A DNA stretch of 19,663 bases from JBQTHP01 sp052389755 (GTDB taxonomy: Bacteria; Pseudomonadota; Gammaproteobacteria; Steroidobacterales; Steroidobacteraceae): positions 1 through 19,663 of the forward strand of contig JBQTHP010000084.1 in the NCBI GenBank assembly GCA_052389755.1, read 5' to 3'. The notes beneath the pieces were generated by a model. That model made no database searches, had not been told where the DNA came from, and saw only the letters and a list, made by a program, of their open reading frames with translations. Of the stretch, positions 7,226 through 12,877 are shown in pieces. How positions within the stretch are numbered: the stretch's first letter is position 1; every line of letters starts with the position of its first letter. Made by a program: the position numbers and the translations under genes.

Positions 7226-7794
7226 TCCGCTCAGCGCGTTGGTCGGCATCGCTCGTGATCGTGGCTCTCGTCGTCGCCATTGTGTCGACACGCGTGAATC
7301 ACTTCGGCGACGCGGTGTCGCTGCCGGATGCAACGCTCGCCGCGCTCTTCCTTGCGGGCTTGTGGCTGCGGTCGTTCTGGCCTTTCGTCGCGCTGCTCGC
7401 GGCCGCAGGGCTCGCGGATCAATGGGCGTTTCGCCAGGGTATGAGCGATTGGTGCGTCACGCCCGCGTACGCGTTTCTGCTGCCGACGTATGCATGCCTC
7501 TGGTTCGCGGGACGTGTAAGCCGCAACCTCGATGCCGCGTCGCTGGCCGGTGCTGCGAGGCTTGCTGCAAATCTGTTCGCGGCGACCGCCGTGGCCTTCG
7601 CCGTCTCGAACGGCAGCTTTTTTCTCTTTTCCGGGTACTTCCAGGGCATGAGCGGTCTCGAGTACTGGCGGGCGACCGCTCGCTACTTCCCCCCGTATGC
7701 GGGCTGGGCATTTGCCTACGTCGCTCTCACGCTTGGCGCGGCGCTGCTTCTCCGGCGGGCCAGGCGCGCGGCTCGCTTCGATCCGGGCAGGTGA
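7222..7794 (+). CDS. btuM: BtuM-type cobalamin transporter (solitary ECF S-component)
   Basis: A 190-residue protein with about six membrane helices, the size and topology of an ECF S-component. The central DWCVTPAYAFLLPTYACLW block carries Cys78; the characterised BtuM of Thiobacillus denitrificans uses a cysteine at about this position (Cys80) to coordinate cobalt and acts without the ECF ATPase module. The riboswitch and the flanking btuB and cobT genes support a corrinoid role. The gene starts with GTG in a GTGA overlap with btuB, behind a GAGGAGA ribosome-binding site at about 7208-7214. No btuCDF or ecfAAT genes are present in the window, which fits BtuM being the inner-membrane step. 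The family call rests on topology, Cys position and context, not on a database search; a different B12-regulated S-component is the main alternative. Confidence 0.78.
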   Translation: MIRSARWSASLVIVALVVAIVSTRVNHFGDAVSLPDATLAALFLAGLWLRSFWPFVALLAAAGLADQWAFRQGMSDWCVTPAYAFLLPTYACLWFAGRVSRNLDAASLAGAARLAANLFAATAVAFAVSNGSFFLFSGYFQGMSGLEYWRATARYFPPYAGWAFAYVALTLGAALLLRRARRAARFDPGR

Positions 7795-8858
7795 GAGCAG
7801 TTCTTCCAAGTGCGGTGTCAGGGCGCGAGGCGCGCGCGCGTCAGGCGCGCCTCACTAAACCCCGTGGATCGCTTGGCAGACTCGAGGATCTCGCGTGCTG
7901 GTTCGCCGAGCGCCTCGGCGATTGCGCGCCCGCCATGCCGCCGGCGGAAATCTTCGTGTTCGCGGCCGACCATGGAGTCGCGGCGCAAGGGGTATCGGCA
8001 TTCCCGCGCGAAGTGACGGCGCAGATGGTCGAGAACTTCGCGCGCGGCGGCGCCGCGATCAACGTGCTGGCGAGGCTCGCCGCAGTTGCGCTGCACGTGG
8101 TCGACGTCGGAGTCGCGACTCGCGATCCGGTACCTGCGGGAGTGCGAGGCGAGCGCATTCGCGGAGGCACGCGGGATCTGGCGAGCGAGGCTGCCATGGC
8201 GCAGCACGAAGCTGAAGCGGCGATAACTGTGGGCCGACGCTGCGCCGCCGAGAGCATCGCGCGTGGGACGCGCCTGCTCATCGCCGGCGACATGGGCATC
8301 GGCAACACGACTTCGGCGGCCGCGCTGATCTGCGCGATCAGCGGAAAAAGCGCCGGCGAAATCGTCGGCCGCGGCACGGGCATCGGGGATGCGGCGCTCG
8401 CGCGCAAACGTTGCGTCGTCGAAGCGGCAGTCGCACGCGTCCAGGCGCGGCGCCCGGTCAGCCCACACGCCGTCCTCGCGGAAGTGGGCGGTCTCGAGCT
8501 CGCGGCCCTCGTCGGCTTCTATCTCGAGGGCGCTGATCGTCAGGTACCAATGCTGCTCGACGGCTTCATCACGACGGCCGCTGCGCTCGTAGCCGTCGCC
8601 ATGAACGAGCGCACGCGCGACTGGCTCCTGGCCTCGCATCTGTCGGCGGAGCCGGGACACGAGGTTGTTCTGAGCGCGCTCGGGCTCCGGCCGCTGCTCG
8701 ACTTGTCATTGAGACTCGGAGAGGGCACCGGTGCGGCGCTTGCGCTGCCCATCATCCGCGCGGCGCTCGCGCTACATCGCGACATGGCCACCTTCGATGA
8801 GGCGGGCGTGTCGGAGCTGAGTCCGCCACCCGATGGCTGCGTGGAGCCCGACGCGTGA
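7791..8858 (+). CDS. cobT: Nicotinate-nucleotide--dimethylbenzimidazole phosphoribosyltransferase CobT
   Basis: Transfers ribose-phosphate from nicotinate mononucleotide to 5,6-dimethylbenzimidazole to give alpha-ribazole phosphate, the lower-ligand nucleotide of cobalamin. The 355-residue length matches the Salmonella enzyme. Visible family blocks are LTKPRGSLGRLEDLA (21-35), DHGVAAQGVSAFPREVT (60-76), GDMGIGNTTSAAAL (166-179), EVGGLELAALVGFYL (231-245), LDGFITTAAAL (256-266), SHLSAEPGHE (282-291) and RLGEGTGAALALPII (308-322). The Glu in the last block (311) corresponds to the catalytic base described as Glu317 in Salmonella. It starts with GTG at 7791 in a GTGA overlap with btuM and ends in a GTGA overlap with cobS, so the genes are translationally coupled and share riboswitch control. 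Confidence 0.96.
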   Translation: MRAVLPSAVSGREARARQARLTKPRGSLGRLEDLACWFAERLGDCAPAMPPAEIFVFAADHGVAAQGVSAFPREVTAQMVENFARGGAAINVLARLAAVALHVVDVGVATRDPVPAGVRGERIRGGTRDLASEAAMAQHEAEAAITVGRRCAAESIARGTRLLIAGDMGIGNTTSAAALICAISGKSAGEIVGRGTGIGDAALARKRCVVEAAVARVQARRPVSPHAVLAEVGGLELAALVGFYLEGADRQVPMLLDGFITTAAALVAVAMNERTRDWLLASHLSAEPGHEVVLSALGLRPLLDLSLRLGEGTGAALALPIIRAALALHRDMATFDEAGVSELSPPPDGCVEPDA

Positions 8859-9607
8859 GGCCGCGCCGCCTTTGGCTCGCCATGCAGTTTCTCACGCGTT
8901 TTCCCACGCCTGCGGCGTCAGACTTCTCGCCGCGCGAGCTCTCCAGCTCGGCCGCGTGGTTTCCGCTGGTGGGCGTGATGGTCGGCGCGCTCGTCGCGCT
9001 CGTGGCCGTCACGCTTGGAGCGCGTCATCCGCTGCTCGGTGCGGCACTTGGCGTGCTGGCGTGGACGTGGGCGACTGGCGCTCTGCATCTCGACGGTCTC
9101 GCGGATCTTGCCGATGCGCTCGCGACCTCGCATCGCGATCAGACGCGCTTCCTTGCCGTACTACGCGACCCGCACCACGGCACCTTCGGCGTCGTCAGCA
9201 TCGCGATCGCGCTGCTCATCAAGTTTGGAGTGCTCGTCGAGCTCGGCAGCGCAGCAGCGTCCCCTTTGCAGTCCTGGCTTGCATTACCGGTGATCGCGGG
9301 GTGGGCAAGACTCGGGCCGCTCGCCTGGTCGCGATCGCTCGAGCCGGTGGCGGGTGGACAAGGCGAGCGTTTCGCTTGGGAGCTGACCTGGTCGCCGATC
9401 GTGCTGTGGGGCGCGCTGTTGTCAGTGGCGAGCGCCGCGATTGCGCCGGCGCTTTGCATTGCACCGCTCGTGATCGCCGGCTGGGCAGCGTGGCTGCGCA
9501 GGCGGATCGGCGGCTTTACGGGCGATTGTCTCGGCGCGGGCGTGGAGGTCGTCGAAGTCGTGCTGCTCCTCGTCGTGGTGCTCGTGCCGATCAGCCTGCG
9601 CGCTTGA
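8855..9607 (+). CDS. cobS: Adenosylcobinamide-GDP ribazoletransferase CobS (cobalamin synthase)
   Basis: An integral membrane enzyme of 250 residues that joins adenosylcobinamide-GDP to alpha-ribazole (or its 5'-phosphate), the nucleotide-loop assembly step. The acidic HLDGLADLADAL motif (78-89) and DPHHGTFG (105-112) are the conserved metal/substrate-binding blocks of the family; a C-terminal IGGFTGDCLGAGVEVVE motif is also typical. Several hydrophobic helices fill the rest. GTG at 8855 overlaps the cobT stop as GTGA. Its 3' end overlaps the convergent cobU gene by 17 bases, so the riboswitch-controlled transcript would run antisense into cobU unless terminated inside it; no terminator hairpin is evident between the two. 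Confidence 0.96.
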   Translation: MRPRRLWLAMQFLTRFPTPAASDFSPRELSSSAAWFPLVGVMVGALVALVAVTLGARHPLLGAALGVLAWTWATGALHLDGLADLADALATSHRDQTRFLAVLRDPHHGTFGVVSIAIALLIKFGVLVELGSAAASPLQSWLALPVIAGWARLGPLAWSRSLEPVAGGQGERFAWELTWSPIVLWGALLSVASAAIAPALCIAPLVIAGWAAWLRRRIGGFTGDCLGAGVEVVEVVLLLVVVLVPISLRA

Positions 9608-10136
9608 GTTGCAACGGCAACCCGGCAACCACGAGGTACGCCTCGTCGCAGATGGCCCCGACCGACTGATTCAACACACCGTGCTCGTCGCGGAACAGTC
9701 GCGCCGACGCGGACACGGGAACGATGCCTTCACCCACTTCATTGCTCACCGCGATGACTTCGCCGCGGCATGCGGCGAGCGCGGCCAGGAATGCGTCACG
9801 CTCGCGATGCCACAGCTCGAGATCGGGCGCGACTTCCTTCTCGCATGCCGCGTCAGACCAAAGGCAATTCGAGGTCCAAAGGGTGAGACAGTCGATGACG
9901 ATCGACCTTCCAAGTCGATCGAGATCCTGCAGCACGGCTGCGAGCTCCACGAACGCTTCGCGCACAATCCACGACGATGGCCGCTCGCGTCGATGGGCGT
10001 CGATCCGCGCCGCCATTTCCGCGTCGCTCGCCCGGGCCGTCACCAGGCAGGCGACGTCAACCGATCGCGCGCTCGCCCAACGCGCAGCAAGTCGACTCTT
10101 GCCGCAACGCGCGCCGCCGACGAGCAAAGTCTTCAT
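9591..10136 (-). CDS. cobU: Bifunctional adenosylcobinamide kinase / adenosylcobinamide-phosphate guanylyltransferase
   Basis: A 181-residue enzyme that phosphorylates adenosylcobinamide and then adds GMP to make adenosylcobinamide-GDP, the substrate of CobS. The P-loop GGARCGKS is at residues 7-14. His48 in IDAHRRERP is at the position of the guanylylated His of the Salmonella enzyme (His46). DCLTLWTSN and SNEVGEGIVPVSASAR are conserved family blocks, and the Asn-Gln-containing C-terminus (NQSVGAICDEAYLVVAGLPL) is typical. It is on the strand opposite to cobTS and so is not under the riboswitch, and it has no strong ribosome-binding site at ATG 10136. It lies 33 bases downstream of the response-regulator gene on the same strand and may be read from that transcript. 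The pathway link to cobTS is certain; its regulation is not. Confidence 0.95.
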   Translation of the reverse strand: MKTLLVGGARCGKSRLAARWASARSVDVACLVTARASDAEMAARIDAHRRERPSSWIVREAFVELAAVLQDLDRLGRSIVIDCLTLWTSNCLWSDAACEKEVAPDLELWHRERDAFLAALAACRGEVIAVSNEVGEGIVPVSASARLFRDEHGVLNQSVGAICDEAYLVVAGLPLQLKRAG

Positions 10137-10169
10137 GGGAGCATCATATTCGTGACGCCCTGCGGCCTA

Positions 10170-10616
10170 TTAAGCTTTCGACTGGGGCGGGCCCTGGTTC
10201 AATACGAGCCAATAAAGTCCGAGCTGCCGGGCCGCCTCCACGAACTGTGAAAAGTCGACGGGCTTTCTGACATAGCTGTTGGCGCCGAGGTTGTAACTTC
10301 GAACGATGTCCTGCTCTTCGGTCGACGACGTGAGCACGACGACGGGCAGCAGCCGCGTCCGGTCGTCGGCGCGCAGACGCTTCAGCACCTCGAGCCCGTG
10401 AAGCTTCGGCAGATTCAGGTCGAGCAGAACGACTTCCGGCATGGCGCCCGCCGAGCGGTTTGCGTGTGCTCCGGTCGAAAAAACGTAGTCGAGCGCTTCG
10501 ACGCCGTCCCGTGCGATGACCACATCGTTGCGGATGTAGCTGCGCTGGAATGCACGCAGAGTGAGATCGACATCGTCCGGGTTGTCCTCGACGAGCAGGA
10601 TGACGCCGTTGCCCAT
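10170..10616 (-). CDS. Rcp1-like single-domain response regulator
   Basis: A 148-residue protein that is a receiver domain only. The acidic pocket is VEDNPDDVDL (about 9-18), the phosphoacceptor is Asp66 in VLLDLNLPKLHG, the switch Thr is Thr96 in VVVLTSS, and the conserved Lys is Lys118 in YVRKPVDF. The insert after strand 2 (YVFSTGAHANR) and the NPDDVDLTLRAF start are typical of the Rcp1/CheY-like regulators that partner phytochrome-type or PAS histidine kinases. There is no output domain, so it probably acts by phosphotransfer or protein contact. Immediately upstream on the same strand lies the broken 3' end of a histidine kinase gene (separate entry), whose stop lies three bases before this start codon. 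The regulator may therefore be an orphan that has lost its cognate kinase. Confidence 0.93.
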   Translation of the reverse strand: MGNGVILLVEDNPDDVDLTLRAFQRSYIRNDVVIARDGVEALDYVFSTGAHANRSAGAMPEVVLLDLNLPKLHGLEVLKRLRADDRTRLLPVVVLTSSTEEQDIVRSYNLGANSYVRKPVDFSQFVEAARQLGLYWLVLNQGPPQSKA

Positions 10617-10619
10617 TTT

Positions 10620-10747
10620 TCACGCCTCCGGTTTGCCGGCACACAGACAGAAGTAGAAGGACGCGCCGTGGCCGATCGCGCTCTCTGCCCACACGCGTCC
10701 GCCGTGGCCCCGATGCCGGAACCCGGGAAGTCTGCCGCATCATGCCA
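10620..10747 (-). pseudogene. Remnant of a histidine kinase gene (C-terminal HATPase end only)
   Basis: Read on the minus strand, 10709 down to 10620 encodes HGGRVWAESAIGHGASFYF followed by a short tail and a TGA stop, the classic C-terminus of a histidine kinase ATPase domain. Just upstream, but in another frame (10747 to about 10709), is WHDAADFPGSGIG, matching the segment that contains the G2 box. In the intact kinase at 17774-18901 these two blocks are separated by ten residues (LSIVQRIVHR); here they are directly joined with a frame change, as a small deletion of 3n+1 bases would produce. No start codon or upstream kinase sequence is present. I saw this by reading the strand; it is not an annotated gene. 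The kinase presumably belonged to the adjacent response regulator. Confidence 0.72.
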
Positions 10748-10810
10748 GCTCGATGCCCTCGTCGGCTTCGGCGCGGCCGGGCAGGACAACCATCCACGCA
10801 ATAGGCGGAA

Positions 10811-10839
10811 TTGCCCGGAGTCAGACAGTGGCGTATGCT
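10811..10839 (+). promoter_or_regulatory. Predicted hipBA promoter
   Basis: TTGCCC at 10811-10816 and TATGCT at 10834-10839 are separated by 17 bases, a sigma-70-like arrangement placed about 40 bases before the hipB start codon. The -10 box overlaps the palindrome at 10836-10849, the geometry expected if HipB represses its own promoter. From 10748 to 10810 I could recognise nothing certain. Confidence 0.5.
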
Positions 10840-10865
10840 CTTAAGAGCACGTTAAGGCGGTTAAC
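10836..10865. promoter_or_regulatory. Palindromic operator candidates upstream of hipB
   Basis: Perfect 14-base palindrome TGCTCTTAAGAGCA at 10836-10849, followed directly by a second inverted repeat GTTAA-GGCGG-TTAAC at 10851-10865. The left half TGCTCTT recurs at 10867-10873, just before the ribosome-binding site. HipB antitoxins bind palindromes of this kind in their own promoter, so autoregulation is the natural reading; which element HipB contacts is not known. Confidence 0.5.
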
Positions 10866-10881
10866 ATGCTCTTGAGGGAAC

Positions 10882-11226
10882 ATGGTTGCCAGAAACCCAC
10901 TGCTGACAGCCCCCCCGTATGCCGTAGAACTGGCACTCAAGCAGTTGGGCGCCAACCTGCGCACAGCGCGCCTACGTCGCAATCTCACCGTAGAAGAGGT
11001 GGCTCAGAAAATCGGCACTGGCCGGCGTGCCGTCCTCGATGCGGAGAAGGGCAAGCCGTCGACGAGCATCGTGATCTACGCCGCTCTGCTCTGGGCTTTG
11101 GACCTTCTGGCACCGCTCGAAACCATCGCCGATCCGGGGCGTGACGAAGAGGGACAGCGCCTGGCGCTGGCACGCGATCGCGAACGCGCGCGCGAGAGCA
11201 CGCCGAAGCTCGACGATGACTTCTGA
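10882..11226 (+). CDS. hipB: HipB-like antitoxin, XRE-family DNA-binding protein
   Basis: A 114-residue protein with one helix-turn-helix domain at about residues 18-78. The recognisable core is LGANLRTARLRRNLTVEEVA followed by KIGTGRRAVLDAEKGKPSTSI, the Cro/C1-type pattern with a Glu-Lys-Gly turn. The C-terminus is long, charged and probably flexible. It sits 13 bases upstream of hipA, the standard antitoxin-first order, and so is expected to bind and neutralise HipA and, with it, repress the operon. ATG at 10882 has GAGGGA shortly upstream at slightly short spacing. The promoter and two inverted repeats in the leader are consistent with autoregulation. Assignment as HipB rather than a general XRE regulator rests mainly on the neighbouring hipA. 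Confidence 0.88.
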   Translation: MVARNPLLTAPPYAVELALKQLGANLRTARLRRNLTVEEVAQKIGTGRRAVLDAEKGKPSTSIVIYAALLWALDLLAPLETIADPGRDEEGQRLALARDRERARESTPKLDDDF

Positions 11227-11239
11227 AGGACGCTGACTG

Positions 11240-12508
11240 ATGGAGTGCTACGTTTACATCGCACTGCCGGGCGAGACAGAACTGATCACTGCCGGCCGGT
11301 TTGAGCTGACAAGAGACAGGCGCGATGTGCCTCTCGGGCGGTTCGTGTATGGCCGTCGCTATCGCGAGCGACCCGATGCCGTGCCGATCGATCCTATCGA
11401 GCTGAAACTGAGCAGCCGGGTTTACGAGACGGTCACACTGAACGGTGTGTTCGGTGCCCTGCGCGATGCAGGGCCGGACTACTGGGGACGCCGCGTAATC
11501 GAGCGTCATGCCGGTGTCGCACAGCTCAGCGAGATCGACTATCTGCTGCGCTCACCCGACGATCGCGCGGGAGCGCTGGCCTTCGGGCTCAACCAGGAGC
11601 CGCCGGCGCCGCGCCGCGACTTCAACCAAACGCTGGATCTCGAGAAGCTTCAAGTTATTGCGGACGCGATCGTCGACGACGAGGAGCGTCCCGCCGATGC
11701 CATCTCGAGGCAGATCGAGGAACTGATGCTTATCGCAACGTCGATGGGCGGCGCGCGTCCAAAGGCGGTCGTCGAAGGCGAAACCGGATTGTGGCTGGCG
11801 AAGTTCAATCGTCATGACGATCGGTGGAACAACGCGCGCGTCGAGCACGCCATGCTCGTCCTCGCACGTCACTGCGGCATCGCTTCGGCGGAGAGCCGCA
11901 TCACCGTTGTCGGCGGGCGCGATGTTCTGCTCGTGAAGCGGTTCGACCGCCGGAAAACCGAGCAGGGCTATCTACGCGCACGGATGCTGAGCGGGTTGAC
12001 GCTCCTTCGCACCGAAGACAGCCATCGTGCGCGTGGTAGATGGTCGTATATCTTGCTTGCCGAGGACCTCCGGCGTATTTCTGCGCAGCCGCGGCGCGAT
12101 ACGGCGGAGCTGTTTCGTCGCATGTGCTTCAACGCGCTGATCTCCAACAGCGACGATCATCCGCGCAACCATGCGGTCATTGCTCACGATCAGGATTGGC
12201 GGCTCTCGCCTGCGTACGACCTGACGCCGACGAGCCCGATCAGCCTCGAGCGGCGTGATCTGGCCCTGATCTGCGGGGACGGCGGACGGTACGCGAACGC
12301 CGAAAACCTGCTGTCTCAGCACACGAGATTCCTCCTCGAGCGCGACGCGGCACAGGCCATCATCGATGAGATGGCAGCCCGTGTGAAACAAACGTGGTAC
12401 GCGGTCGCGCGCGCCGAGGGCGTGTCGGAAAGAGATTGCGAGCTCATCGCAGGTGGGTTTGTCTATCCTGGATTCCAACTACCGCTCGCGACGGCAAACG
12501 GCACCTGA
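11240..12508 (+). CDS. hipA: HipA-family serine/threonine kinase toxin
   Basis: A 422-residue kinase of the HipA family; E. coli HipA phosphorylates glutamyl-tRNA synthetase and triggers persistence. Landmarks: an N-terminal subdomain (about 1-110); the glycine-rich TSMGGARPK (167-175), where Ser168 aligns with the autophosphorylated Ser150 of E. coli and Lys175 with its loop lysine; LAKF with Lys188; the catalytic loop NALISNSDDHPRNH (298-311), with Asp305 as base and Asn310; and the metal-binding Asp327 in SPAYDLTPT. All key residues are present, so the toxin should be active. Substrate specificity cannot be read from sequence, and many HipA relatives target other aminoacyl-tRNA synthetases or unknown proteins. 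It is co-transcribed with hipB, and a strong hairpin lies about 190 bases after its stop. Confidence 0.95.
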   Translation: MECYVYIALPGETELITAGRFELTRDRRDVPLGRFVYGRRYRERPDAVPIDPIELKLSSRVYETVTLNGVFGALRDAGPDYWGRRVIERHAGVAQLSEIDYLLRSPDDRAGALAFGLNQEPPAPRRDFNQTLDLEKLQVIADAIVDDEERPADAISRQIEELMLIATSMGGARPKAVVEGETGLWLAKFNRHDDRWNNARVEHAMLVLARHCGIASAESRITVVGGRDVLLVKRFDRRKTEQGYLRARMLSGLTLLRTEDSHRARGRWSYILLAEDLRRISAQPRRDTAELFRRMCFNALISNSDDHPRNHAVIAHDQDWRLSPAYDLTPTSPISLERRDLALICGDGGRYANAENLLSQHTRFLLERDAAQAIIDEMAARVKQTWYAVARAEGVSERDCELIAGGFVYPGFQLPLATANGT

Positions 12509-12591
12509 GACCGCCGCGGTCCCACGAGCACCCGGTGCTATCCTCCGGGTGGGCAGCGAAGCGGGCGCAGCAGCGCGAGAAGACCAAGCCC

Positions 12592-12687
12592 GTGACCGAG
12601 CATGCGACGCCGAGCGCGCAGCCGGTTCGTCCGATGCCTGAAACGAAGAAGACCAAGGAAGTCGAGCGCGAGCCGGAAATCGCGTAA
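12592..12687 (+). CDS. Possible small protein of 31 residues, unknown
   Basis: GTG at 12592 opens a short frame encoding a hydrophilic peptide rich in Pro, Glu and Lys (central part PVRPMPETKKTKEVE) that ends at TAA 12685-12687, just before the hairpin at 12703. The placement directly before a transcription stop and the biased, soluble composition are compatible with a real small gene, but there is no strong ribosome-binding site and no recognised family. It could equally be untranslated 3' sequence of the hipBA transcript. The stretch 12509-12591 holds nothing else I recognise. Confidence 0.2.
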   Translation: MTEHATPSAQPVRPMPETKKTKEVEREPEIA

Positions 12688-12702
12688 TGAGAAAGCATGT
12701 GT

Positions 12703-12738
12703 GAAAGCCCTGGGTAGCTTGCCGCTCCCAGGGCTTTC
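12703..12738 (+). terminator. Strong hairpin downstream of hipBA, likely terminator
   Basis: Perfect 12-base inverted repeat GAAAGCCCTGGG / CCCAGGGCTTTC with a 12-base loop that can itself add three pairs (AGC/GCT). It sits about 195 bases after the hipA stop and 140 bases before the next gene. The U-tract is short (CGCTTTGG), so it may act as a weak intrinsic terminator or an RNA-stabilising hairpin, possibly in both directions. Confidence 0.65.
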
Positions 12739-12794
12739 GCTTTGGTGCGGTGCCCCGAGATGAGATAAGTGTCCGTTTCTGCTCGGTAATTACG

Positions 12795-12843
12795 TGCGGC
12801 GTGCCGCATTTTGGCAGGCCAACGCGTGTTAGCGTCAACGCGT
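12795..12843. promoter_or_regulatory. Repeats in the leader of the TonB receptor-YfiR operon
   Basis: In the gap 12739-12877, a short palindrome TGCGGC-GT-GCCGCA (12795-12808), followed by TTTT, precedes an 8-base direct repeat CAACGCGT at 12820-12827 and 12836-12843 (16 bases start to start). Another 8-base palindrome, GTAATTAC, lies at 12786-12793. Direct repeats spaced by about one and a half helical turns can be activator sites. No convincing -35/-10 pair was found, so the promoter itself is not assigned. Confidence 0.3.
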
Positions 12844-12877
12844 TTCGCGATCGCAAGGGATGAATAAAGGAGTGCGC

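Noticed and set aside
5384..7333. Long minus-strand open frames opposite btuB
   Set aside because: Shadow of the btuB coding frame; no ribosome-binding site or domain.
10144..10797. 217-codon minus-strand frame covering the kinase remnant and regulator
   Set aside because: It is in a different frame from both the regulator and the remnant motifs and has no family sequence of its own.
10750..10810. Possible further kinase or other protein sequence upstream of the remnant (a frame reading AWMVVLPGRAEADEGIELA)
   Set aside because: Ends in a stop, is flanked by another stop, and does not match the expected kinase region; too short to name.
12795..12812. Short hairpin followed by TTTT as an intrinsic terminator
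   Set aside because: Only a 5-base stem and a 4-base T run; the nearby 12-base hairpin at 12703-12738 is a far better candidate, so this was kept only as a repeat.
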